Shown here: positions 8,464-17,200 of the stretch, one piece after another
Layout: each line of letters begins with the position of its first letter
Numbering within the stretch: position 1 is the stretch's first letter
Assembly (NCBI RefSeq): GCF_001044255.1
Contig: NZ_JYNX01000060.1
Location: forward strand, 215,229-279,228
Source: Mycolicibacterium chubuense
GTDB lineage: Bacteria > Actinomycetota > Actinomycetes > Mycobacteriales > Mycobacteriaceae
Reading direction: 5' to 3'
Length of the DNA: 64,000 nucleotides
Position numbers and translations under genes: made by a program
The notes under the pieces: generated by a model
Seen by the model: the letters and a program-made list of their open reading frames with translations, nothing else
What the model was told of the DNA's origin: nothing
Databases searched by the model: none

Positions 8464-8784
8464 GTGCGCTTCATGCGATGGATACTGCTGTTCACGGGAG
8501 TGGCCGCCATGTTGGTCGGCGGCGTGGGACTGCTGACCCCGGTCTCGGTAGACCCCCGGCGTGTGGTCGTCAGCTGCGGGACCGCGGTGTCACCGGACAT
8601 GCCCGTTCCCCCCGGGGACGATGACGCGGCGGTCGACCCGGATTACGCGCGACTGTGCCGCATGGAAGTGACCGATCGGCGACTCTGGACCATCACGCTG
8701 TTGGTCGTCGGTGCAACGACGACCGCCGCCGGAGTCGCTTACGCCCGACGGCGCGCCCAGGCCGCATCGAACCGGCTGCGCTAG
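8464..8784 (+). CDS. Small two-span membrane protein
   Basis: A 106-residue hypothetical protein starting with GTG one base after the lipoprotein stop, so probably translated with it. One hydrophobic span near residues 5-27 (WILLFTGVAAMLVGGVGLL) and a second near 74-92 (TITLLVVGATTTAAGVAYA) flank a loop of about 45 residues with two Cys and several acidic residues, probably extracytoplasmic. The C-terminus is basic (ARRRAQAASNRLR). I do not recognise a family. Its TAG stop overlaps the stop of the convergent NDH-2 gene inside a shared CTAG. Confidence 0.7.
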   Translation: MRFMRWILLFTGVAAMLVGGVGLLTPVSVDPRRVVVSCGTAVSPDMPVPPGDDDAAVDPDYARLCRMEVTDRRLWTITLLVVGATTTAAGVAYARRRAQAASNRLR

Positions 8785-10136
8785 GCCGACTTCTCCTGCC
8801 GCGCGGTATAGCTCTGGTGCACAGGCGATTCCCAGGTGTACGGCTCGTCCGGATGTCCGGATCCGCCGAGGATGAATGCCCGGTCACTGCGATTGGCTCT
8901 CGCGATCGTGGCCAGCCAGGTGCCGACGGTACTGAACCGGTTCCGCACCCCGGTGAGAAAGGCGATGTGGATGAATCCCCACCCGAGCCATCCGAGCAAG
9001 CCCGCGAGTTTGATCGGACCCGCCTGCAGCAGCGCGTTGCCGCGGCTGATGTAGGCCGCCGATCCGAGGTCGCGATAGCGGTAGTTCTTCCGGCGCTCGC
9101 CGCGCAGTTCGCGGCGGATGCAGGCCGCGGCGTGCAGACCGCCCTGCATGGCGTTCTCCGCTACCCCGGGGAGTCCGTCGCGCCCGGCGAGGTCACCGAT
9201 GACGAACACCTCCGGATGCCGGGGCACCGACAGGTCGGCGTCCACCGCGATGCGTCCCGACCGGTCGGTCTGCGCGCCCAGCGCGGCGGCGACATGCCGC
9301 GCGAAGGGCACGGCTTCCACGCCTGCGGTCCACAGCACCGTGCGCGTCGCATACTCCTCGCTCGGGCCACCGTCTTTCGGGCTGACCGTCACGCCGTCGC
9401 GCCGTACATCGGTGACGTGGGCGCCGAAATGCAGTTCCACACCGAGCTCCTCGAGCGTGTGCTGTGCGCGATCGGCAAGCGCCGGCGCGAAACTCTTCAG
9501 CACCCGGTCGCCGCCGTCGAACAACAGCACCCGCGCCTCCTCAGGATCGATGCTGTGGAACTGATTGGCCAATGTCCGTGTCGCCAATTCCCTGATCTGC
9601 CCAGCCAATTCGACACCGGTCGGGCCGCCCCCGGTGACGGCGAAGGTCAGCCACTGGTCGCGGTCGGGGCCTGGCGGCAGCGTCTCGGCGATCTCGAACG
9701 CGGCGAAGACACGACGGCGGATGCTCAGCGCGTCGTCGAGCGTCTTCATGCCGGGCGCCCAGGTCGCGAACTCCTCCTTGCCGAAATAGGACTGCCGCAT
9801 GCCCGCCGCGATCACCAGGTAGTCGTAGTCGAGATCGAAGGTGGTCTCGTCGGGACGGCGCGCGGTGACGCGGCGCGCGTCAGCGTCGAGCCGGACGGCT
9901 TCACCGAGCAGGGTGGTGACGTTGTGATGGTGTTCGAGCTCCTGCCGTAGCGAACGGCTGATCTGTCCGATACTGAGAGTCCCGGTGGCGCACTGGTACA
10001 GCAGCGGCTGGAACACATGGCATGCCGCACGGTCGAGCAGCGTGACATCGGCGTCGACGTTCTGGAAGCGACGGGCGCAGAACAGTCCGCCGAAGCCTCC
10101 GCCGACGATGAGGACCTTCGGACGAGAATTACCCAT
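8781..10136 (-). CDS. ndh: Type II NADH dehydrogenase (NDH-2)
   Basis: A 451-residue single-subunit, non-proton-pumping NADH:quinone oxidoreductase. The FAD-binding motif is KVLIVGGGFGGLFCARR at the N-terminus, the NADH-binding motif is FAVTGGGPTGVELAGQI near residue 167, and the second FAD contact is VFVIGDLAGRDG near residue 310, followed by GVAENAMQGGLHAA. The C-terminal region around LGWLGWGFIHIAFL is the amphipathic membrane anchor typical of NDH-2. Length fits mycobacterial Ndh. It is monocistronic and convergent with the small membrane protein gene. It may be a paralog of a main ndh elsewhere. Confidence 0.9.
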   Translation of the reverse strand: MGNSRPKVLIVGGGFGGLFCARRFQNVDADVTLLDRAACHVFQPLLYQCATGTLSIGQISRSLRQELEHHHNVTTLLGEAVRLDADARRVTARRPDETTFDLDYDYLVIAAGMRQSYFGKEEFATWAPGMKTLDDALSIRRRVFAAFEIAETLPPGPDRDQWLTFAVTGGGPTGVELAGQIRELATRTLANQFHSIDPEEARVLLFDGGDRVLKSFAPALADRAQHTLEELGVELHFGAHVTDVRRDGVTVSPKDGGPSEEYATRTVLWTAGVEAVPFARHVAAALGAQTDRSGRIAVDADLSVPRHPEVFVIGDLAGRDGLPGVAENAMQGGLHAAACIRRELRGERRKNYRYRDLGSAAYISRGNALLQAGPIKLAGLLGWLGWGFIHIAFLTGVRNRFSTVGTWLATIARANRSDRAFILGGSGHPDEPYTWESPVHQSYTARQEKSA

Positions 10137-10178
10137 ACCCCGGCGGTACCCGTTCCCGGCCCGATTACCCCCGAGGCG

Positions 10179-11033
10179 TCATCCGGCGAGCGCCGGGCGC
10201 AGAGCACGCCGCCAGGCGAGCGGATTGAGATTGCGGAACGGATCGTTCTCGCGCCGCGTCCGCAGGTCGTCGAGGATCTCCTCCAGCGCGGTCTGCGTCT
10301 GTTCCTTGACGGTGGCCTCCCACTGCGCGGCCGGTGTGCGCGCGGGCCGGGTCGTGTCGATCGGGGAGCCGAACCGCAGGTACATCCGCTGCGGCCGCGG
10401 CACCATCGTCGGGCCGATACCGCGCATGAGCGGGATCCCGACGCCGGTGACGCCGTGCAGGCGTTCGCCGAGGCCGCGGGTCATCCGCTCCCAGGTGCCG
10501 CCGCGCTCCACCAGGCTGTGATAGACGTCGTCTCCACCGACCAGCCCGACGGGGACGATCGGGTAGTCGTGGGCGATGGCCAGCCGGGCGAACCCGCTGC
10601 GTCCCTGCCAGAGCAGCTGGTACTCCTCGCCTTTGAACTTGAGCATGTCCCGCCCCCCACCGGGGAAGACCAGCACCGTCTCGCCCTGGCGCATCAGCTC
10701 GGCGCCGGTCTCGGGGTCGCCGACCACCGCGCCGGCCGCCTCCATCACGTCGCGGCCGATGCCGCGCATGTCGGCAAGCTGGCGGGTGGCCAGCCCGCGG
10801 ACGCGGACACCGAGCTCGCGGTGCACGAAGTAGGGGGTCAACACGATCTCGGCCCATCCCGAGGTGGTGTGGTTGCCGACGAGCAGGAAACGTCCGTCGC
10901 GCGGCAGGTTCTCCAGCCCGTCGACGTAGATCCGGGAGAGGTCGACGACGGGTCCGATCAGGTCGGCGACGGTGAAGATCGCCTTCTGCACGGCCTGAAC
11001 TCGGCCGGCTCGATCAACGAATGGATTGGTCAC
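10179..11033 (-). CDS. Lysophospholipid acyltransferase family protein (PlsC-like)
   Basis: A 284-residue acyltransferase. The catalytic motif is written NHTTSGWAE (NH-T4 replaces the usual NHxxxxD, with Glu at the acidic site), and FPGGGRDMLKFKGE and YPIVPVGLVGGDDVYHS give the later acyl-acceptor motifs of the diacylglycerol-acyltransferase-like group. GTG at 11033 follows GAGGAG by 6 bases, which sets the start. It transfers an acyl chain to a lipid glycerol or alcohol acceptor at the membrane; the precise acceptor is unknown. It is a clear paralog of the gene at 17671-18516 and diverges from a TetR gene that may regulate it. Confidence 0.85.
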   Translation of the reverse strand: MTNPFVDRAGRVQAVQKAIFTVADLIGPVVDLSRIYVDGLENLPRDGRFLLVGNHTTSGWAEIVLTPYFVHRELGVRVRGLATRQLADMRGIGRDVMEAAGAVVGDPETGAELMRQGETVLVFPGGGRDMLKFKGEEYQLLWQGRSGFARLAIAHDYPIVPVGLVGGDDVYHSLVERGGTWERMTRGLGERLHGVTGVGIPLMRGIGPTMVPRPQRMYLRFGSPIDTTRPARTPAAQWEATVKEQTQTALEEILDDLRTRRENDPFRNLNPLAWRRALRPALAG

Positions 11034-11089
11034 GGTGGTCTCCTCGTCCCGGGATGCCGATCGACGGTCGACACCGAGCGTACCCGAGG

Positions 11090-11118
11090 AACTGACCAGA
11101 CGACCGATTTGGTCAGTT
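11090..11118. promoter_or_regulatory. Inverted repeat, probable TetR operator
   Basis: AACTGACCA (11090-11098) and TGGTCAGTT (11110-11118) are perfect inverted arms with an 11-base spacer. They lie between the acyltransferase start (11033) and the TetR start (11157). The right arm ends about 26 bases upstream of the TetR -10 element, close to the -35 position. It is placed for autoregulation and control of the divergent acyltransferase gene. Binding is inferred. Confidence 0.6.
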
Positions 11119-11143
11119 TGATCAGTCAGGGTCCGCCGATCGC

Positions 11144-11149
11144 TATAGT
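11144..11149 (+). promoter_or_regulatory. -10 element of a probable leaderless TetR transcript
   Basis: TATAGT fits the mycobacterial -10 consensus TANNNT and ends exactly 7 bases before the GTG at 11157. Transcription starting at that G would give a leaderless mRNA, which is common in mycobacteria. There is no Shine-Dalgarno sequence upstream of the GTG, which agrees. Confidence 0.55.
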
Positions 11150-11156
11150 CACCCCG

Positions 11157-11864
11157 GTGAGCCCTGCGCCCGTCGGCCTGCCCGAACAGCACTCGACCAA
11201 GGCGGCGCGCCTGCTGGCCGCGGCGAGTGACCTGCTCCTCGGCCGGGGTGCGCGCGGCTTCACCGTGGCCGACGTCGCCCAGCGCGCCCACGTCGGGAAG
11301 GGCACGGTCTACCTGTACTGGCCGACCAAGGAGGATCTGCTCATCGGCCTGCTCGGTCGGGGCTTTCTCGGCCTGCTGGACGACCTGATCCGTCGACTCG
11401 GCGACGAACCCGACCTCGCGCGTCCGTCCCGGTTCTGCCCGACCATGCTGGACGTCGCGACGAGCCAACCGCTGCTGGCCGCGCTGCAACGCCATGACGA
11501 CGACCTGCTCGGCATGCTGACCGACCATCCGCGCTCGGTCGCTCTCCACGAGGCGCTCGGCCCGAGCGCGGTGATCGGTGCGGTGCTCCCGGTGTGGCGC
11601 CGCCATGACTTGGCCCGAACCGATTGGGACACAGCTGATCAGGCGTTCGCACTGCACGGACTCGTCACCGGAATCGCGTTGTCGATCGTTGGTCCTGCGC
11701 CGGGTCCCCGTCCCGCGGACTCTCCGCTCACCGTGCTGGGCGCCTCGGTGACCGCGCTGCTGGGGCCCGAGCGAGCGACTCAGAAGCAGATTCGTTCAGC
11801 GGCAACCGACATCATCGAGTTCCTGAACCGCGGCCGGGAAACCGCGCTGGGGCTGATCGCCTAG
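11157..11864 (+). CDS. TetR family transcriptional regulator
   Basis: A 235-residue TetR regulator. The DNA-binding domain spans residues about 15-60 with TVADVAQRAHVGKGTVYLYW as the helix-turn-helix and FTVADVA/KEDLL as flanking conserved parts. The C-terminal ligand domain is not diagnostic. The GTG start is favoured by the TATAGT element 7 bases upstream and the lack of a ribosome site. It diverges from the acyltransferase gene and probably controls it through the 11090-11118 repeat, perhaps in response to a lipid. Its stop overlaps the convergent NmrA-like stop in CTAG. Confidence 0.9.
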   Translation: MSPAPVGLPEQHSTKAARLLAAASDLLLGRGARGFTVADVAQRAHVGKGTVYLYWPTKEDLLIGLLGRGFLGLLDDLIRRLGDEPDLARPSRFCPTMLDVATSQPLLAALQRHDDDLLGMLTDHPRSVALHEALGPSAVIGAVLPVWRRHDLARTDWDTADQAFALHGLVTGIALSIVGPAPGPRPADSPLTVLGASVTALLGPERATQKQIRSAATDIIEFLNRGRETALGLIA

Positions 11865-12736
11865 GTCCAGGCCCGATCTCGCCAGCGCCATGCGGCGTCG
11901 AGCAGGAACTCGTGCAGTGAGCGCGGCGGGCGGCCCAGCAACCGCTGTACGTCGTCGGTGACCGGCTGGTTGCGACCGATTTTGGTCAACGTGTAGACCG
12001 CGGACATGAATCCGATGGTGTCCCAGCCGACTCCGCGGCGCCGCAGTCGCACGGCGAACCGTGGCAGGCTGGGGTTGACGTAGCGGATCGGGCGGCCCAG
12101 CGTGGCCGTCAGTTCAGCGGCGACCTCATCCATGGTCAACGGCGTCGGCCCGGTGAGGTGGTACACCGCGTCGCGATGGGCATCCGGGTCGGTGAGTACG
12201 GTCGCGGCCACCTCGGCCGCGTCACGCGCATCGATGAACGTCGTCTTGCCCCTGCCGGCAGAGATGAAGAGTTCGTCCGCATCGGCGATGTCGACACCGT
12301 GGGTGGAGATCGCCCGGTGCAGATTCTGCATGAAGAAGCTGCACCGCAGAACGGTGGCCGACATGGCCGAATCGCGCAGTGCGGCCTCCACTGTGTGGTG
12401 CGGGATGAAGCGCGCCCGGTCGGCGCCGAACACCGAGACGTACACGACGTGGCGGCAGCCGGCGCGCTCGGCGGCGTGAATGAACGGCACGATCGCCTGG
12501 CGCGCGGCACGATTCCCCGGCAGCGGAAAGAGCAGGAACAACGCCTCGACGTCCTCGAGCGCCTGAGCCCACGTGGTGCGATCGAAGAAGTCCAGGCGCA
12601 CGGGCTCGGCCGAGGTGCCCCCCGCGAGCTGCACGGGATGGCGGCTACCGACGCGCCAGGGTCGCCGGTATCGCCGGCCGAGAAGGTCGACGAGCTCGTG
12701 GCCGACGTTGCCCGTCGGGCCGGTCACCAGAAGCAC
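11861..12736 (-). CDS. NmrA-like NAD(P)-binding protein (atypical SDR)
   Basis: A 291-residue Rossmann-fold protein. The nucleotide site is the extreme N-terminus (VLLVTGPTGNVGHELV), followed by HVVYVSVFGAD and the substrate-side stretch LRCSFFMQNL typical of the NmrA/HSCARG group. Members act as NAD(P)H-sensing regulators or as quinone/isoflavone-type reductases. The catalytic Tyr-x-x-x-Lys of classical SDRs is absent. GTG at 12736 follows GGGAGGAG by 6 bases. Role in the cell is unknown. Confidence 0.82.
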   Translation of the reverse strand: MLLVTGPTGNVGHELVDLLGRRYRRPWRVGSRHPVQLAGGTSAEPVRLDFFDRTTWAQALEDVEALFLLFPLPGNRAARQAIVPFIHAAERAGCRHVVYVSVFGADRARFIPHHTVEAALRDSAMSATVLRCSFFMQNLHRAISTHGVDIADADELFISAGRGKTTFIDARDAAEVAATVLTDPDAHRDAVYHLTGPTPLTMDEVAAELTATLGRPIRYVNPSLPRFAVRLRRRGVGWDTIGFMSAVYTLTKIGRNQPVTDDVQRLLGRPPRSLHEFLLDAAWRWRDRAWT

Positions 12737-12780
12737 GCGGATCTCCTCCCGAGGGTCGCTGACGGAGTTCTCTGCAGTCC

Positions 12781-13155
12781 ATGATGGTCGTCATGGAGGC
12801 GACGCGGGTGGATCGCTGGTTGTGGGCGGTCCGCTTGACCAAGACGCGGCCCGATGCGGCCGAGGCGTGCCGGGGCGGGCACGTGCGCGTCAACGACCGG
12901 CCGGCCAAGCCGTCGACGATGGTGGGGCCTGGCGACACGGTGCGCGCCCTGGTCGGCGACCGCACCCGGATCGTCGAAGTGGTGCGGGTGATCCAGAAAC
13001 GCGTGGGCGCCGCCGATGCGGCCACCTGCTACCTCGACCGCACTCCCCCGCCGCCGGTGGCGGCGATCCCTGTCGCCGTGCGCGATCGCGGCGCCGGCCG
13101 GCCCACCAAGAGGGACCGCCGACTGCTCGACAAGTGGCGCGCACGGCAGGGATGA
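12781..13155 (+). CDS. S4-domain RNA-binding protein (Hsp15/HslR-like)
   Basis: A protein of about 124 residues with an S4 RNA-binding domain over residues 8-60: TRVDRWLWAVRLTKTR, then ACRGGHVRVNDRPAKPS with GDTVRA. E. coli Hsp15 uses this fold to rescue peptidyl-tRNA on free 50S subunits; mycobacterial members probably act in ribosome rescue or quality control. The C-terminal tail is basic (GRPTKRDRRLLDKWRARQG), as expected for RNA contact. The first ATG is given; the fourth residue-set Met at 12793 (MEATRVDRW) is an equally likely start. A DUF6498-like gene follows after 10 bases. Confidence 0.85.
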   Translation: MMVVMEATRVDRWLWAVRLTKTRPDAAEACRGGHVRVNDRPAKPSTMVGPGDTVRALVGDRTRIVEVVRVIQKRVGAADAATCYLDRTPPPPVAAIPVAVRDRGAGRPTKRDRRLLDKWRARQG

Positions 13156-13165
13156 ACACCGACCG

Positions 13166-13930
13166 ATGACCCGGTTCGCTCACGCCGCCACCCTGCTCGC
13201 CGTCATCGCGGTGCCGGTGATCGGATGGTTCACGCAGAACTGGTCAGGAGCCACCACATTGCTGGTGTACTGGTTCGAGACCGCCGCGGGATGTGCATTC
13301 ATCGCGGTGCGAATCCTGTTGCATCAGCGGTGGTCTCCGCGGCGCGGCCACTTTCGCTACGACGCACCGAGTGAGGACAGGCGCAGGACGACGCGCTCGA
13401 CCTTCCTCGCCGGCTTCGTCGTCACCAGCACCGCGTTCACCCTCGCCCACGGCATCTTCCTGGCCGTCATCATCACCCTGCTGAATCGGAACACCGACGA
13501 CACGATCGCGGAGATCAACTGGGGCGACGTGCGATGGGGCGCCCTCTGCGTCCTGGCGTTTCTCGCGCTCGACTTCGTGATCGATCTCAAGACCCTGCGC
13601 GGATGGCCGTTCGCGCGGCTGGAACAGACAGCGCAACGGGCACTCAGCCGCGTCGTCGTCGTGCATCTGTCGCTGATCCTCGGCATGGCAGGCGTCGCGG
13701 TGACCGGCGCGTCGTCGAGCTTGTTCAGCGTGTTCGTCGTCCTCAAGAGCATGGCTGCGCTGAGCGTAGTTGTCCCTCAATGGGAGCCGACCCGGCCACC
13801 GGCGTGGCTCAGCCGAGTGCTGAATCGCATTCCGAATGCCCATCCCGGGCAGCGGTTCGAAGAGTTCTGGGCAAGCGACCGTGCGAACGACCAGATGCGC
13901 CGCGAACGCAACGAGCAGCCCTGGCCGTGA
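13166..13930 (+). CDS. Multi-span membrane protein (DUF6498-like)
   Basis: A 254-residue integral membrane protein of unknown function. Hydrophobic spans are visible near residues 7-20, 27-52, 80-105, 118-135, 158-178 and 186-200. The stretch TTLLVYWFETAAGCAFIAVR resembles the conserved first part of DUF6498 proteins. The ATG at 13166 lies 10 bases after the S4 gene and may be translationally coupled. A strong hairpin terminator follows the stop. Confidence 0.7.
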   Translation: MTRFAHAATLLAVIAVPVIGWFTQNWSGATTLLVYWFETAAGCAFIAVRILLHQRWSPRRGHFRYDAPSEDRRRTTRSTFLAGFVVTSTAFTLAHGIFLAVIITLLNRNTDDTIAEINWGDVRWGALCVLAFLALDFVIDLKTLRGWPFARLEQTAQRALSRVVVVHLSLILGMAGVAVTGASSSLFSVFVVLKSMAALSVVVPQWEPTRPPAWLSRVLNRIPNAHPGQRFEEFWASDRANDQMRRERNEQPWP

Positions 13931-13935
13931 CATAC

Positions 13936-13969
13936 GACGAGGGCGCCCGCTGTCGCGGGCGCCCTCGTC
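13936..13969. terminator. Bidirectional hairpin terminator
   Basis: Two perfectly complementary 15-base arms (13936-13950 and 13955-13969, GC-rich, beginning GACGAGG and ending CTCGTC) flank the 4-base loop tgtc. There is no clear U tract, as is common in mycobacteria. It sits between the convergent membrane protein gene (ends 13930) and the small secreted peptide gene (ends 13979) and can serve both. Confidence 0.8.
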
Positions 13970-13978
13970 AGGTCTCGA

Positions 13979-14200
13979 TCAGGGGTGGACGGTGGTGTCC
14001 ACGTGCGGCACCCTCACCGTCGGGAACAGCTGATGGATCCACGGGTAGTCGTTGTTGTAGCCGTACCCGTAGCCGTCGTGCCCGTAGCCGTAGCCGCCGA
14101 ACCCGAATCCGGTCTGGTCGGCCTGCGCCGGACCGGCGAAGCCGATCACCGCTGCGGACAGTGCACCGGCCACCAGACTCATCAAGCCGATTTTCTTCAT
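13979..14200 (-). CDS. Small secreted Gly/Tyr-rich protein
   Basis: A 73-residue exported peptide. The N-terminus MKKIGLMSLVAGALSAAVIG is a Sec signal peptide with predicted cleavage after AQA near residue 27. The mature part of about 46 residues contains GFGFGGYGYGHDGYGYGY, an aromatic/glycine repeat, and ends in HVDTTVHP with several His. AGAGGCGAG lies upstream of the ATG. Function is unknown; the composition suggests a surface or self-associating peptide and possible metal contact through His. It has its own terminator and is separate from the GGDEF-EAL gene by about 40 bases. Confidence 0.75.
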   Translation of the reverse strand: MKKIGLMSLVAGALSAAVIGFAGPAQADQTGFGFGGYGYGHDGYGYGYNNDYPWIHQLFPTVRVPHVDTTVHP

Positions 14201-14240
14201 CGATCTCGCCTCTTCCGTTTCCCTCAGGCGGTGATGCCGC

Positions 14241-17200
14241 CTATGCAGGGTGGAACAGGGAGGAGGGCGATTTGATTCCGCCGGCTCCGGGCCGCGCTTT
14301 ACCGAACAGATAGCCCTGCCCCAACGCGCACCCCCATTCGAGAAGGACGGCGCGCTGCTCCTGGCGTTCGATGCCCTCGGCGATGACCGTCATGCCCAGG
14401 CTGGTGCCGAGGCCCACGATCGCCTTCGAGATCGTGGCGCTCCGGACGTCGGCCGGTAAGCCTGCGATGAAGTGCCGGCTGATCTTGAGCATGTCGACCG
14501 GCAGATCGGCGATCTTCACCAAACCGCTGAAGCCGGTGCCGACGTCGTCGATGGCGATGCGAATACCGAGTTGCCGCAGCATGTTCAGATCATCACCGAG
14601 GGAAGCGGCGACCCGACCGGCGTGCGTCTCGGTGAGTTCGAGGACGAGTCGATGAGGATCCAGTCCGCTGACGTCGAGTGCGTTGAGGACGTCGGCACGC
14701 AGGTCGCCCACTTCCAGTTGCCGGCCGGAGACATTGACGTGCACGGCGGAACGTTCCGCAGGACCGGTCCACATCCGCGCCTGCCTGCATGCCTCGTTCA
14801 ACACGCCCCGCCCGATGGCCGGCATGAACCGGGACGCTTCCGCGATGCTCAGGAACTCGTCGGGGCCCAGCAGGCCCCGCTCAGGGTGCTGCCAGCGCAG
14901 CAGTGCCTCTGCGGCGACGCATTCGCCGGTGCGCAGATCCACGATCGGCTGGAAGTGGACCGCGAACTCGTGAAGGTCCAGTGCCCTGCCCAATTCGGGC
15001 GTCAGCTGCATCTCGCGCAGCAGCGCGGCCTCCTCGGCGGGTCCGCTGCCCATCGTCACGCAGTCCTTACCGCTGCGCTTGGCGAAGTACATCAGCTTGT
15101 CCGCTCGCTGCAGCAGCGTTTCGCTCTGGCACCCCGGCTGCGAGATCACCACGCCGGCGCTGACGGAAAGCTGGTCGTACATCCGACCGGGTCCGAGCCG
15201 CACGGGCCGACGCATCTCGGCGCGGATCCTCTCGGCGGCGCTGCGCAGGGATGCGACATCGGCGTCGCGCGGGCAGAGCACCGCGAACTCGTCCCCGCCC
15301 AGTCGCGCCGCCGTGTCGTACGGTCCTATCGACGATTTGAGCCTGTCGCCGACCACCTTGAGCACCTCGTCGCCCTGCGCGTGTCCCCAGGTGTCGTTCA
15401 CGGTCTTGAATCCGTCGAGATCCAGGAAGATCAGTCCGACATTGTTGGAGCCCGTCCGCTCCGCGTCGGCCAGCGCCTTGTCGATCCGGCCCATGAAGAG
15501 CGCCCGGTTCGCCAGCCCGGTCAGCGGATCGTGGGAGGCCAGGTAGTGCAGCTCGTCTTCGACCCGCTTGCGCGCGGTGATGTCCTCCACCAGGCAGATC
15601 CCGTAGGGTTCCGACCCACGCGGTGCGACGACGGACGCGGACACCAGCCCCCAGACCGTGCCGCCGTCGGCGCGGCGGAACACAGTCTCGGCGTCGAGCG
15701 TCTGACCCACTCGCAGTGTCAACAACTGTTCCAACAGCGCTGTCTCCGAATGGCTTTCGAGTCCGTCCAGTTCCGTCACCGTCAGTTGCAGCACGTCGTC
15801 GGGCCGGCGCCCGAGAACGTCGGCCATGGCCTGGTTGCAGCGGGTGATCCGGCCGAAGCGCTCCGGGGTGACGTCGAACATGAACATGCCCATCGGGGCG
15901 GTGTCGAACGCCAGCCGGAAGCGCTCTTCGCTCTCGGCCAGCGCCTGTTCGGCCGCCTTCTGTTCGGTGATGTCGGTGGCGACGCCGATGTACCCCACGC
16001 AGCGACCGTCCTGATCGGTCATCTGCGAGATGGCCAGACTCACAGCCACGTGCGTTCCGTCCCGGCGCACGTACGTCCACTCCCGCACGTCGGCCGAATC
16101 GGGTCCGACCCCGTGGACGAAGACGTCGAAGCCCGCGGCGCTTCCTGTCTCCGCCGCCCTGGCCTCCACCTCCGGCAGGTAGTGGAATTCGAGCGGCATC
16201 CGGCCGATCATCTCTGCCGCGGTCCAGCCGAGCAGACGCTCTGCGCCGTTGTTGAACACCGTGATGCGTCCGGCGGCGTCGGTGCCGATGATGGCCTGCT
16301 CGGATGCGGCCTGCAAAACCCCAGCGAACAGGTCACGGGCCTCGCGCAACTGCTGTGCGTGGGTGCGTTCCTCGGTGACGTCGCGGAAGGCGACGACGCG
16401 GAACGGCGACTGCCGGGCCAGCGGCGCCGTCGTCAGCTCGATGACCCGCGAGTGCTCGGCCTCGACCACCACGTCACGCCGCGCGCCGGGCGCGGGCACC
16501 TCCGCGAGGTCGCGTGAGGCGGTGACGACGTCGCCGACAAGGCCGGAGTCGGAGGCGCGGGCGTTCTGCAGCACGACCTCGCCGGTGGCGCCGATGAGGA
16601 TCACGCTGTCGTGAATGCTGTCGAGGACTGCGGCGAGCAGCTGGGAATCACGGTCCGCGGCGTCGCGGGCGAGTTCGAGTTCGTCGATGAGGCGGGCCCG
16701 GGAGTCTCGGTAGAGCGCGAGGGCCAGCACGATGACGGTCAAGCTGATGACCATCGCCTGCGCCAGCAACGCGCGGATCTGCAGGTCGGGAACGATGAAC
16801 GTGCCTCTGTCAAGAAGCGTGGCGCAGATGATCCAGATGCCGGCTGCGGTGACGAAGAGGGTGCTGATCGTCGTGCTGTATCGCAGCGCGAGGCACATCG
16901 CCGGCACCAGCACCAGGAACGCCATCGGCACACCCGTGTTCAGCCAGAAGGCCCAGACGAGCACGCCCAGGACGCTGCCGCCGACCGCCACCGCCTCCAG
17001 GACCGCGAACGGCGTGAGGCGCGGACGCTCGAACGTCAGATCGTGGAGCCTCAGCCAGATGGCCACCCCGAGCAGCGCCGAGGCGGCGTTACGCACGGCG
17101 AAGAGCGCGAACGTCTCTGCGGGGGGATCGCCGTCGACCACCGTGAAGTAGCCGGCCGCGAGAACCGCGCCGCAGCAGTTACCGACGATCACCGCGGCGA

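Noticed and set aside
14472-16517. A 681-codon open frame on the plus strand opposite the GGDEF-EAL gene
   Set aside because: It is antisense to a gene with intact GGDEF and EAL motifs, has no ribosome site and no domains.
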